Origin: Paenibacillus lautus NBRC 15380
GTDB taxonomy: Bacteria > Bacillota > Bacilli > Paenibacillales > Paenibacillaceae
NCBI RefSeq assembly: GCF_004000945.1
Contig: NZ_BIMF01000007.1
Coordinates: 62,001-126,000 of the forward strand
Reading direction: 5' to 3'
Length of the DNA stretch: 64,000 nucleotides
A model generated the notes under the pieces. That model saw only the letters and a list, made by a program, of their open reading frames with translations, was not told where the DNA came from and searched no databases. Every line of letters begins with the position of its first letter. Within the stretch, counting starts at the first letter, position 1. Position numbers and translations under genes: made by a program. Below are positions 26,183 through 35,221 of the stretch, piece after piece.

Positions 26183-27079
26183 ATGGATTACACTTCACTG
26201 ACAGAAGCAGTGATAGAGGAAAAGCGGTGGCCCAAACCTACCATAGCGGCGGGGCGACGTCATTCCGTGGCCCTTCAATCGGACGGAACGGTCACGGCTG
26301 CAGGAGATAATCAATACGGCCAATGCGACGTAAGTGACTGGCACGATATGGTAGCGGTCGCGGCCGGTAATGTTCATATGGCAACGAACACGGGTAATGC
26401 TCATACCATCGGTCTTAGATCGGACGGAACGGTGGCGGCTGTGGGTTGGAATAAGCATGATCAATGCGATGTTAGCGGGTGGTCTGATATTGTTGCGGTC
26501 GCGGCGGGTTGGCGTCGCACCGTCGGGCTTAAATCGGACGGCACAGTGGTGGCTGTGGGACGAAATAATGAAGGTCAATGTAATGTAAGCGGCTGGCGTG
26601 ATATGGTGGCGGTCGCGGCAGGTGACTGGCATACCGTCGGTCTTAAAACGGACGGCACGGTAACTATCGTGGGGAATAATCGGTATGGTCAATGCAATGT
26701 AAGCGGATGGCGCGACATCGTGGCGGCAGCGGCGGGCTACCTTCATACCGTCGGACTTCAATCGAACGGCACGGTGTTGGCTGCGGGTTTGAATAAGCAC
26801 GACCAGTGCGAAGTAAGCGGTTGGAGCGGTATCGTGGCGATCGCGGCGGGTAGTTATCATACCATCGGCCTTAAGTCGGACGGTACGGTCATGGCTGTGG
26901 GTTGGAATGAGCATGGCCAATGCAACGTAAGCGGCTGGCGCGACATCGTCGCGGTAACGGCGGGCTGCGCTCATACGCTCGGCCTTAAGTCGGACGGCAC
27001 GGTCGTTGCTGTGGGTGATAATGAATATGGCCAATGCGATGTAAGCGGCTGGTACGGCATCCAGCTGCCCGGCAGGTAA
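26183..27079 (+). CDS. Seven-unit RCC1-repeat (beta-propeller) protein
   Basis: 298 aa consisting of seven tandem units of about 38 residues with the pattern KSDGTVxAVGxNxxGQCxVSGW followed by VAVAAG...HTVGL. The first unit carries a roughly 9-residue insert. The units match RCC1-type repeats, and seven of them should close into a beta-propeller. Each unit has a Cys in the GQC/DQC position. There is no signal peptide or membrane segment. The start follows CGAGGGAGG. The DNA units are similar enough to recombine. Function unknown. Confidence 0.85.
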   Translation: MDYTSLTEAVIEEKRWPKPTIAAGRRHSVALQSDGTVTAAGDNQYGQCDVSDWHDMVAVAAGNVHMATNTGNAHTIGLRSDGTVAAVGWNKHDQCDVSGWSDIVAVAAGWRRTVGLKSDGTVVAVGRNNEGQCNVSGWRDMVAVAAGDWHTVGLKTDGTVTIVGNNRYGQCNVSGWRDIVAAAAGYLHTVGLQSNGTVLAAGLNKHDQCEVSGWSGIVAIAAGSYHTIGLKSDGTVMAVGWNEHGQCNVSGWRDIVAVTAGCAHTLGLKSDGTVVAVGDNEYGQCDVSGWYGIQLPGR

Positions 27080-27084
27080 TTATT

Positions 27085-27136
27085 TTATAAAAGTCGCATG
27101 AGATGCGGCTTTTTTTGTGTTCAATATATAAGTTCT
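27085..27136 (+). repeat. Dispersed hairpin repeat family A, copy 2 (also a terminator)
   Basis: AAGTCGCAT...ATGCGGCTT stem followed by a seven-T tract and then TATATAAGTTCTT. It lies 5 bp after the RCC1-repeat gene and would end its transcript. Confidence 0.65.
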
Positions 27137-27197
27137 TAGCGCCGGAGATACTGGGGATCGACTTCGACTGGGGAGTAGAGAAGCGAATAATCAGGCG

Positions 27198-27259
27198 TTG
27201 ACCTGCCCCTTTATACATGGTAACTTATGAACATAAAATACATGTTAAATACATGTATA
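27198..27259 (+). promoter_or_regulatory. Promoter region with ACATGTAT-type operators for the propeller/BIG2 gene
   Basis: A possible -35 TTGACC (27198) with a weak -10 TAACTT (27221) is followed by ATACATGT (27238-27245) and the near-palindrome ATACATGTATA (27249-27259). The same motif recurs at 30611-30620 and 42879-42890, and a GntR-type regulator is encoded at the end of the locus. Confidence 0.55.
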
Positions 27260-27306
27260 GTAAAGGTAGGGATACAATTACATACCAGGATAAAACAGAA
27301 CAAGAA

Positions 27307-30300
27307 ATGAAGTCTCGATTATTATTCCGCTCCAAAGGTTGGACCTGGACCCTTGCATTTGCACTGATTTTTCCCCAGCTGTTTATGCCGGAGGTCGCCT
27401 ATGCCGAGGGAAGCCCTGAGTCTAAGCCTGCACACTCGTCGTACCGTCTAGAGCTTACGCTTCCGGACACGGCGGCCGCAGGCGACATGATCGATTACAC
27501 AGTTACGCTTGCTACCTATGAGCCCGCTCCTGCAACCTATGGCAATGTTTATTTTGAAGTGAATACGAGCGGGCCGGGCCACGCGGATTACAGCTCTCCC
27601 AAGGTTCCCGGAGCCGGAGAGGTATCCTTCATTGACCGGTCGGAATTGCAAAAAGAGGGCTTCCGCCTGACTCCCCAATATTCTAATACCTCGAATTGGA
27701 GCGCAGAGTTCGATCAGCCGGGAGAATATACGGTGACCTATAAAGTAGTCAGTCGGGATGGAACGGTGGTTGCTGCCGCGGTAAAGAAGGTGAATGTGAC
27801 CACGGGCCGATCGCCGTATCAGATCGAGATCACGGATCTGGATCAGGTCGGTGCGGGGGAATACCTGACGCTGCCCGTCACGATTTCCACGAAAGCTCAC
27901 GAGAACGGAGGAAACAAATCCGCTTATCTACAGGTGTCCAAAACCCAGGGAGACGGTGATATTATGTTCACGGTTCAGGACGAAGAGGGACGACATCACT
28001 CGATACTGAACAGCGGGGATTACGGAAAGCCGGGTTTTGAGCTGCCGGCAGACGACCATTCCACCAAGGACTGGCGGATTAAATTTTCGGAAATCGGTAA
28101 GTACACCTTCAGCTATCGGCTGATCGACGGCGAAAGCGGCGACGTGCTGGCAGAAGACGAGGAATCCGTGGAAGTCGTTCCCGCCTATCAAAATCTGGGC
28201 ATCCAGGTGTATAACAACTATGTCATGCGGGCAGTGTTCGGCAATGAAAACGGACGCGATGTCGCTTATATGGTTCAGGTCGGCGATCCGGCCCAGCTCG
28301 TTGTCGTCGATATTCAGACCGAGGAGACGTTAAAGGCGATCGATCTTCCGGGGTCAACCGGGGCTTGGGGGATGGCGGTAGCAACGGACGGCAGGGTTTA
28401 TCTCGGTTCCTACGGCACCGCTTCACTCTACCGGTATGATCCGTCGACCGATACGATTGTCAATCTCGGTGACCCAGCCGAGGGCACGTCCAGTCAAACC
28501 ACTCAATTCTTCGAGCTGACTCCGGGATTGGATGGCAAAATCTACGGTGGTGTTTACCCGTCAGGCTCCGTGTTCGAATATGACCCGGTAAAAGGCTTTA
28601 CGAATTTCGGCAACCCTGTACCGGGTCAGATTTATCCGCGGAGTGTGGCTTACGACAAGGAGGAGAACGTCCTGTATGTCGGAGGCGGTGGAACGAAAAA
28701 CTATCTTATTCGCCATGATTTGAATACCGATCAGAAGACCAACATCATGCCGGCGCAGTATAATCTGACGAGCACTTATGATCTGAACATCGTAGGCGAC
28801 AAGCTGTTTCTAAAGATGGATCCCGGCTACAAAATGATCGTGCTGGATAAAGGAACCGGCGCAGTGATTAAAGATGATGAGCTGATTCACTCCAGGGGGG
28901 TGTCCGAACCGCACGATGGTAAGGTGTATTTTACTTACGGCGGCATTCTAAAAAGCTATGATCTGTCGACCAACGAAGTGAAGGAAATATACACAGGCAG
29001 TGAAAAGATCAACTTTGTCTCCAACGTAATAGGTTGGGGATCAGCCTTGATTGATGACCCCGATTATCCCGGTCCGACGCTGATCGGCGTTAGCGGAAAT
29101 GCTTCGGCAAAAGTGATCAAATACAATTTGGAGCAGGGAACGCTGAAGCAGGTCATCATGCCGCTTCCTAAGCAGCCTATCGATCTGCATATTACCGGAC
29201 AGGGACCGGACGGGAAAATTTATGCCGGTGGTTTTCTTCCCGGCGGCATGGGCATCTATGATCCGAGCACCGGGCTCTCCACCAATAACTCAATCGGGCA
29301 AACCGAAGGGATGACCTCCATCGGAGACAAAATGTACTTTGGCACCTATCCGGGCGCCAATATTTTTGAATATGACACAACGAAGCCCTGGAGAAGCTCC
29401 GGTACCAACCGAACGGTGAACAAGCTGTTTGATTTGAAAACCGATCATCTGCAGGATCGTCCATTTGCTATGCAGGGAGCGGAAAACAAGCTGTTCATTG
29501 GCACGGTTCCGGACTACGGTAAGCTTGGTGGAGCCTTCAGCGTCTATGACCCGGCAACCCATGATTTGTCGGTTCATACGCAGATCGTGCCGAATCAGAG
29601 CATCGTGTCCTTGGCCTACAAGAATGGAAAGATTTATGCAGGCAGTTCAATCCGTGGAGGTCTCGGCAGCACGCCGACTGAAAGTGAAGCGAAGTTATTG
29701 GTGTGGGACATTGCGAAGGGAGTCAAGGAAAGGGAACTGGTTCCTGTCCCCGGGAAAGGAGCTATCACTTCACTGATTGAAGGTCCGGACGGGAATATCT
29801 GGGGTTTTGCCATGGGCACGCTATTTATTTATGACCCTTCGTCCGGAGAGGTGGTGTATCATGACGAGAAGTTTCCGGAAGCGGGCGGACAGTGGAGAGA
29901 TGCGAGTCTCGTTATCGGGAAAGACGGCCTCGTCTACGGAACAATGAGTGGCAAGCTGTTCTCCATCCATCCTGAGGACAAAAAAATGACGATCATGAGG
30001 AATCAGGCCGCCTGGTTATCACGGGATAACATGGGCAACCTGTACTTTGTGACCGGTAACGAGCTCTGGCGCCATGTGATCGAGGATAACAAAGCTGAGG
30101 TTACTGAGGTGCGTCTAAGCGTCAGCACCCTCGAGCTGTCCGTCGATCAAACGGCCGAAATAAAAGCGGAGGTTCAGCCATCTTTTGCAACGGTAAAGAA
30201 TGTGTCCTGGACCTCCAGCAACAGCGCGGTTGCTTCCGTCAGCGCTGCCGGAGTCGTCAAAGGACTGCAGCCGGGCACGGCGGTTATTAACGTCACGACA

Positions 30301-30345
30301 CTGGATGGCAGCAAGACGGCGGAATGTGTAGTTACGGTTAAATAG
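27307..30345 (+). CDS. Large secreted beta-propeller protein with Ig-like and BIG2 domains
   Basis: 1012 aa from the ATG at 27307 (MKSRLLFRSKG...). This start is preferred because the in-frame extension to 27217 would run through the operators and would put 30 extra residues before the signal peptide. Signal peptide with a probable cut after PEVAYA. Then two beta-sandwich segments (about residues 45-290), a long region of propeller-type repeats (GRVYLGSYGTASLYRYDP, GKIYGGVYPSGSVFEYDP, KIYAGGFLPGGMGIYDPST) and a C-terminal BIG2 domain (VSWTSSNSAVASVSAAGVVK). A cytosolic relative of the propeller part is encoded at 39901. The sequence shows extracellular polysaccharide binding or cleavage as plausible, but no catalytic site is recognised. 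Whether the BIG2 domain is a wall anchor is unknown. Confidence 0.82.
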   Translation: MKSRLLFRSKGWTWTLAFALIFPQLFMPEVAYAEGSPESKPAHSSYRLELTLPDTAAAGDMIDYTVTLATYEPAPATYGNVYFEVNTSGPGHADYSSPKVPGAGEVSFIDRSELQKEGFRLTPQYSNTSNWSAEFDQPGEYTVTYKVVSRDGTVVAAAVKKVNVTTGRSPYQIEITDLDQVGAGEYLTLPVTISTKAHENGGNKSAYLQVSKTQGDGDIMFTVQDEEGRHHSILNSGDYGKPGFELPADDHSTKDWRIKFSEIGKYTFSYRLIDGESGDVLAEDEESVEVVPAYQNLGIQVYNNYVMRAVFGNENGRDVAYMVQVGDPAQLVVVDIQTEETLKAIDLPGSTGAWGMAVATDGRVYLGSYGTASLYRYDPSTDTIVNLGDPAEGTSSQTTQFFELTPGLDGKIYGGVYPSGSVFEYDPVKGFTNFGNPVPGQIYPRSVAYDKEENVLYVGGGGTKNYLIRHDLNTDQKTNIMPAQYNLTSTYDLNIVGDKLFLKMDPGYKMIVLDKGTGAVIKDDELIHSRGVSEPHDGKVYFTYGGILKSYDLSTNEVKEIYTGSEKINFVSNVIGWGSALIDDPDYPGPTLIGVSGNASAKVIKYNLEQGTLKQVIMPLPKQPIDLHITGQGPDGKIYAGGFLPGGMGIYDPSTGLSTNNSIGQTEGMTSIGDKMYFGTYPGANIFEYDTTKPWRSSGTNRTVNKLFDLKTDHLQDRPFAMQGAENKLFIGTVPDYGKLGGAFSVYDPATHDLSVHTQIVPNQSIVSLAYKNGKIYAGSSIRGGLGSTPTESEAKLLVWDIAKGVKERELVPVPGKGAITSLIEGPDGNIWGFAMGTLFIYDPSSGEVVYHDEKFPEAGGQWRDASLVIGKDGLVYGTMSGKLFSIHPEDKKMTIMRNQAAWLSRDNMGNLYFVTGNELWRHVIEDNKAEVTEVRLSVSTLELSVDQTAEIKAEVQPSFATVKNVSWTSSNSAVASVSAAGVVKGLQPGTAVINVTTLDGSKTAECVVTVK

Positions 30346-30359
30346 CAAGCCAAAAAAAG

Positions 30360-30395
30360 GCGGCACCAAATGGAATGTTTGGTGCTGCTTTACAT
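30360..30395 (+). terminator. Stem-loop after the propeller/BIG2 gene
   Basis: GCACCAAA (30363-30370) pairs with TTTGGTGC (30378-30385), extended by GC/GC pairs, followed by TTTACATT. It separates the secreted protein from the importer operon. Confidence 0.65.
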
Positions 30396-30582
30396 TGGGA
30401 TTCACCTTATCGGACGCCGCAAGTAACGGATCCGAGATTAACAACAAGGATTTAAGTCGGAAATAAATAGGGTTACAGCCTAACGCTTTGGAACGGGCAA
30501 GTTTCCTTGTAACAGGCCGTATGAAGGGGATATGCTTCCTGTTGATCACGTTGCAGTTGGATGAATAAGACAAAATTTTGAA

Positions 30583-30620
30583 TTGACAGATCATTATACA
30601 TACAAGTAATATACATGTAT
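30583..30620 (+). promoter_or_regulatory. Promoter with overlapping ACATGTAT operator
   Basis: -35 TTGACA (30583-30588), 18 bp spacer, -10 TAATAT (30607-30612). The palindrome ATACATGTAT (30611-30620) overlaps the -10 box, a place where a bound repressor would block transcription. It drives the heparinase/importer/deacetylase operon. The remainder of 30396-30770 holds no gene I can support. Confidence 0.65.
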
Positions 30621-30770
30621 ATTAACGAGATAATTCATTTGAAGCATGGCAACCAGAAGTTACGGAACGACGGATAGCTTCGATTTGCGCTTTGTTGCAA
30701 AAACTTATGACAGCGTTTTCTTGATTCATTGAAAAGAAAGAAACTCACTTATTAAAGGAGGAGCTTGCGA

Positions 30771-33278
30771 TTGTTGCTGCGGATGGAATTTATTAAGCCC
30801 TCGATGCTGGAGATCGGGGAGGAACATCGGCTTAACTTCATGCTTGTGTACCCCTGCGGAAGAATGGAGCCGCAATCGGATACGACCTTTAGCATTACTT
30901 GCTGTGACCCGGAGATCGTTGGGGTGAACGGCAGCTTGATCACTGGGTTAAAGCCGGGCGAGACCGAAATTGCCTTAGACCTGTTGGACGATAGATTTTC
31001 AGTGTTTAAATGGAGGATTCTTGTAAGGCAGGCTGGTCAACCCACGAAATTGAAGCTGAAGGACCGTCCGAGGATTTTGTTCTCGGAAGAGGAACTCGCT
31101 GAATTTCGGGAACGGATTAAGAGGGATGACGGCAGTTCCGCGAGGGTAATCGATGCGTCCGGGCTATGGGCCGGATACTTGGCAAAAGCGGACGCCTATG
31201 TGGAGGAAGATAACTTCGAGGTGCTGTATCCCTCCATATCGGATCGGTGGAAGATAGTGCTGCCCCTAACGGAGCCAAAGCGGGTACCAGAACCGCAAGG
31301 CCATACCTTCTTCCCGTTCTGGACGATGTATGCCAGAGCGATAGAGGAGCGGCTGGTCGTCATGTCCACGGCCTTCCTGGTGACGGAAGAGGAAAAGTAT
31401 GCGGTTCGAGTGAAGCAGCATCTGTTGTCCCTGGTCGCCTTCGGCAAATGGTACGAGTTTGATGAGCGGGGCGCGGAAGGAAATCTGAGCAACGCCCATC
31501 TGCTGCTAGGCGCTTCGTGCGCTTATGATGCCATACACAGCTTGCTGACGGAAGAAGAGCGGCGATCCATTCGCGAAGCCATTTTGGAAAAAGGGCTGCA
31601 TCCGCTGGCCATCGATATCGGAAGACGTGATATGCACAACATCGTGGCAGCCAAGCAGGTGGCAATGGTGTACGGTGCAGCGGCCATCATGGATGAGAAC
31701 CCGTTTGCCGCCAAATATTTGCAAGCAGGACTTAGTTATCTTCAAAGCTATCTGGACCGAAAAAAGGTGTCCGGAGAAACAGAGGGGCTGCTGTACGACA
31801 ATGTGGCTGCGCGCCATGCCTGGATGGCGGCGGATCTTTATCGGAGAATCAGCGGCGATGACGGCCTGGTTCAGCATCCGTATTTGCGGGAAGAGCTTCC
31901 TGAACGTTTTTTCCGGCTGCTGGCGCCGGGAGAAGAAAGCTCGTTCCCGAATCTGTCGGATTCGTTTTCCAAGCTGGATATCGCTTACCTCATGGCCATG
32001 ACAGCTACCCATTACGGCCATCCGGCAGCGGTGTGGTACCTGCACAAGCATGCTGCAACGCATCATGCATCGCTTCTTTATTTACGGAAAGAGATCTCAC
32101 CTGCAAGCCCATCAGAGTTGTACGGCAATCGTGCTTCCGCGGTATTCCGGAGTGTAGGCTGGGCCGTCCTGCGGTCGGGATGGGGTGATGAGGATCATCT
32201 GCTGTGCTTTACTTCAAGCAGCTCGGCGAAGGACCATAATCACAAGGACCAGAACAATCTGGTGATCAATGTCGGCGGAGAGTGGCTGTTGATCAATCCC
32301 GGCTACCAGGATTATGTACCCGGTCCAAAGGCGGATTACACGACCGGCACGGTCGGCCACAATTCGCTGCTCGTCAATGGTCAGGGGCAGATCCACCTGG
32401 GTGGCGGGGGTCTCCGGGAGGAGTTGTTACTCCCGTCATTTGAGGCGGTTGTCGGGGACGCTGCCGAAAGCTATGGCGGGCTGCTGAAACGCTACCGGCG
32501 ATCTGTCCTACATATCGATTCGTCATATTACTTCATCGTGGATGACGTGGAGCTTCATCAGGAATCGGATGAGGCCGAGCTGCTGTTTCATACGACTTCG
32601 GCGGTTCTGGATGGAGAAGAGCCCAAGGCTCCGGGCGAGAATCTGGGAAGTGAATCCGTTGTATTCCAAGGGGAAAGCGCCGCATTGCAGCTCATGTTTC
32701 CTTTTCCTAAGGAGAAGGTGCTCACCCTCCGCGAGTACCCCGGGGCTGAAACCTACGGTTCTTATGTAGCTGTCGGTGGCACGAGAGGCAAAAGACGACG
32801 GTTCATCACGCTGATCAATCCGCGGGTCCATTACGGCGAGAGGTTGGCCATCCGTCAGGAGGAGCAGGATACCGGAAGCCTGACTTCCGGTTTAACGGTG
32901 GGAAGGCCGGGCGAGGCGGAGGATATCTGGCTGTTCTGCGCTGACGCTGTGGAAGCCCGCTACCGGGGCATGACTTTTCTGGGAGAAGCCGCCCGCATAT
33001 CCGGTAACGGCATGCTTAATTTGTGGAAGGCTGAACGGTTGTCCGGCGGAGACATCGCTTTTGAGGCGGAGCTGCCTCTGAGCCTATACAGCGATGCCCG
33101 CCGTTCAACCTGCATTGTGCATAACCACCATCATGTAGAGGTCTCCTTCAAGCTAAAGCAGATAACTGCTGGCGTGGAAGTCGAACAAACCGCACCACCT
33201 GGCTATTATGAATGGAATCTTATGAATATCGGCAGAGGTGGTCAGGCGGAAGGGAGAGAAGCTGTGTGGAAAACGTGA
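30771..33278 (+). CDS. Cytoplasmic heparinase II/III-like polysaccharide lyase
   Basis: About 835 aa. AAAGGAGG ends at 30762, so the TTG at 30771 is the best-placed start; a TTG at 30765 is too close and the ATG at 30783 too far. No signal peptide. The N-terminus resembles a BIG2-type beta-sandwich (SLITGLKPGETEIAL). Then come an (alpha/alpha) toroid (RRDMHNIVAAKQVAMVYGAA) and the heparinase II/III-like beta domain (SSAKDHNHKDQNNLVINVGG, LLINPGYQDY, TVGHNSLLVNG). The family cleaves uronic-acid-containing polysaccharides by beta-elimination using Tyr/His residues. The specific substrate (PL12/15/17/21-like) cannot be assigned by eye. Its intracellular position suits oligosaccharides imported by the adjacent ABC system. 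Confidence 0.83.
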   Translation: MLLRMEFIKPSMLEIGEEHRLNFMLVYPCGRMEPQSDTTFSITCCDPEIVGVNGSLITGLKPGETEIALDLLDDRFSVFKWRILVRQAGQPTKLKLKDRPRILFSEEELAEFRERIKRDDGSSARVIDASGLWAGYLAKADAYVEEDNFEVLYPSISDRWKIVLPLTEPKRVPEPQGHTFFPFWTMYARAIEERLVVMSTAFLVTEEEKYAVRVKQHLLSLVAFGKWYEFDERGAEGNLSNAHLLLGASCAYDAIHSLLTEEERRSIREAILEKGLHPLAIDIGRRDMHNIVAAKQVAMVYGAAAIMDENPFAAKYLQAGLSYLQSYLDRKKVSGETEGLLYDNVAARHAWMAADLYRRISGDDGLVQHPYLREELPERFFRLLAPGEESSFPNLSDSFSKLDIAYLMAMTATHYGHPAAVWYLHKHAATHHASLLYLRKEISPASPSELYGNRASAVFRSVGWAVLRSGWGDEDHLLCFTSSSSAKDHNHKDQNNLVINVGGEWLLINPGYQDYVPGPKADYTTGTVGHNSLLVNGQGQIHLGGGGLREELLLPSFEAVVGDAAESYGGLLKRYRRSVLHIDSSYYFIVDDVELHQESDEAELLFHTTSAVLDGEEPKAPGENLGSESVVFQGESAALQLMFPFPKEKVLTLREYPGAETYGSYVAVGGTRGKRRRFITLINPRVHYGERLAIRQEEQDTGSLTSGLTVGRPGEAEDIWLFCADAVEARYRGMTFLGEAARISGNGMLNLWKAERLSGGDIAFEAELPLSLYSDARRSTCIVHNHHHVEVSFKLKQITAGVEVEQTAPPGYYEWNLMNIGRGGQAEGREAVWKT

Positions 33279-34228
33279 TTTCGGAGGTCAATCCATCCGC
33301 TCCCGCCAAAAAGAGCGCTTGGAAGCGAATCCGGAGCCGAATGTGGAGGGACCGTTATCTATACCTGCTGCTGCTGCCGGGCCTGCTTTACTTTATCGTG
33401 TACCGGTATCTCCCCATGCTGGGCATATCGCTTGCCTTTAAAGAATACAGCCCGTTCCGGGGGTTCGCGGAGAGTCCTTGGGTCGGTTTTGCGAATTTTG
33501 CCCGGATTTTCGAAAGCACGGAGGTTATCCAGGTTATCTGGAATACGCTGACCATTTCCTTTTTGCAAATCGCGTTCGCGTTTCCGGCGCCGATCATTCT
33601 GGCCATCATGCTGAACGAGGTAGCAAATCCGCTCTTGAAAAGAGGGCTGCAGTCCATCGTTTACATGCCGCATTTTCTGTCTTGGGTCGTGGTGGTCGGC
33701 ATCGTGACGATCTTTTTCCGCAACGAGGGCTTGATTAACGACGTGCTGCGAGAATTGTTCGGCTTGCAGCAGACGATCCCATTTCTCACCGAGCCCGATT
33801 ATTTCCGAGCTTTTCTGGTTTTGGAGGTCATCTGGAAGGAAGCCGGCTGGGGAACGATTATTTTCCTGGCGGCGCTGGCAGGCGTCAACCCGGCTCTTTA
33901 CGAGGCGGCCGTCATGGACGGCGCAGGGCGCTTCCGCCAAATCTGGCATGTTACGCTGCCCGCCATCCGCAGCACGATCATAATCATGCTGATCATACGT
34001 CTGGGCGACGTGCTGGAGGTCGGCTTCGAGCAGGTGTTCCTTCAGCTGAACGCCTTTAACATGCACATCGGCAATACGCTCGACACCTTTGTGTATTACA
34101 AGGGGATCCAGCAGTCGGACTACAGCTTCTCCACCGCGGTCGGCGTATTCAAGGGTCTGGTCGGTCTTGTGCTGGTTATGGCCGCCAACAAGCTGTCGAA
34201 GCGGTTCGGCGAGCAGGGCGTATATTAG
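33266..34228 (+). CDS. ABC importer permease, LplB type
   Basis: 320 aa from the GTG at 33266 (AAGGGAGAG upstream), overlapping the previous gene by 13 bp. LplB/YteP family: N-terminal basic region, first membrane segment YLYLLLLPGLLYFIVYRYLP, EAA loop YEAAVMDGAGRFRQIWHVTL and C-terminus ending in GEQGVY. With the next permease and the SBP it forms a complex-oligosaccharide importer; the ATPase is presumably a shared one encoded elsewhere. Confidence 0.9.
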   Translation: MENVISEVNPSAPAKKSAWKRIRSRMWRDRYLYLLLLPGLLYFIVYRYLPMLGISLAFKEYSPFRGFAESPWVGFANFARIFESTEVIQVIWNTLTISFLQIAFAFPAPIILAIMLNEVANPLLKRGLQSIVYMPHFLSWVVVVGIVTIFFRNEGLINDVLRELFGLQQTIPFLTEPDYFRAFLVLEVIWKEAGWGTIIFLAALAGVNPALYEAAVMDGAGRFRQIWHVTLPAIRSTIIIMLIIRLGDVLEVGFEQVFLQLNAFNMHIGNTLDTFVYYKGIQQSDYSFSTAVGVFKGLVGLVLVMAANKLSKRFGEQGVY

Positions 34229-34261
34229 GGGCTTCGATTCTTTCTGGGAGGAGAACGACAT

Positions 34262-35137
34262 ATGAAGCAAAAATCCATCGCGGACCGCTTGTTCAGCGGC
34301 GTGAATATCAGTCTGCTGCTTGTCATATCCGCAGTCATGCTGTTTCCGTTTGTATATTTGTTCTCGGTTTCATTTTCCTCGTTCGAGGATTTTCTGGGCA
34401 GCAAACTGCTGCTCTGGCCGTCCAAATGGACGACCGACGCCTATGAATATATCTGGGCCTCCAGGACGTTCCGACAGGCGCTGCTGAACACGTCGCTGGT
34501 TACCGTGCTCGGTACCATCGTCAATCTGTTTTTTACGGCGACGATGGCATACGCCTTGTCAAGACCGATCGTCGGCCAGCGTACCGTCATGTTTATGGTC
34601 GTATTTGCGCTCTTGTTCTCGGCCGGTATGATTCCTACCTATCTGGTCGTTCAGGAAACGGGGCTACTTGATTCCATCTGGTCGCTTATTTTGCCGGTGG
34701 CCATCGCGCCCTTCAACCTGATTGTCATCCGCCAATTTTTCATGAACATACCAAGCGATATGATCGAGGCGGGTATCGTGGACGGCACGAATGACCTGCA
34801 AATTTTCGGACGCATCATCCTGCCGCTCTCGAAGCCTGCGCTGGCGGCTTTCAGCCTATTTTATGCGGTCACGCACTGGAACAACTATTTTGCGCCGATT
34901 CTGTACATCAATGATCCGGCCAAATGGACGATCCAGGTCGTGCTGAGACAGATTGTGGTGGTGGGGGAAACGACAGGCACGCTCGGGGGAGATAACATGT
35001 TCCTCGACAATCCGCCGCCTCCCGAAACGATTCAGATGGCCGCCATTCTGATGGCGACCCTGCCGATCCTGATCGTGTATCCGTTCCTGCAAAAGCACTT
35101 TGCCAAGGGCGTCATGCTGGGCGCCGTCAAGGGTTGA
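34262..35137 (+). CDS. ABC importer permease, LplC/YtcP type
   Basis: 291 aa. Start after GGGAGGAGAACGACAT. Membrane segments from LLLVISAVMLFPFVYLFSV onward, EAA loop IEAGIVDGTNDLQIFGRIIL, and the family C-terminus FAKGVMLGAVKG. Partner of the LplB-like permease. Confidence 0.9.
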   Translation: MKQKSIADRLFSGVNISLLLVISAVMLFPFVYLFSVSFSSFEDFLGSKLLLWPSKWTTDAYEYIWASRTFRQALLNTSLVTVLGTIVNLFFTATMAYALSRPIVGQRTVMFMVVFALLFSAGMIPTYLVVQETGLLDSIWSLILPVAIAPFNLIVIRQFFMNIPSDMIEAGIVDGTNDLQIFGRIILPLSKPALAAFSLFYAVTHWNNYFAPILYINDPAKWTIQVVLRQIVVVGETTGTLGGDNMFLDNPPPPETIQMAAILMATLPILIVYPFLQKHFAKGVMLGAVKG

Positions 35138-35221
35138 TGACTTCGAACGGCCGGATAAGCTGTCCGAATGAATCATAAATGGAGGTCACACTCCAACATT
35201 GATAAGAATGGGGGAAAGTAC

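Noticed and set aside
27217..27306. 30-residue N-terminal extension of the propeller/BIG2 protein
   Set aside because: It would translate through the ACATGTAT operators and displace the signal peptide from the N-terminus; the start at 27307 is preferred.
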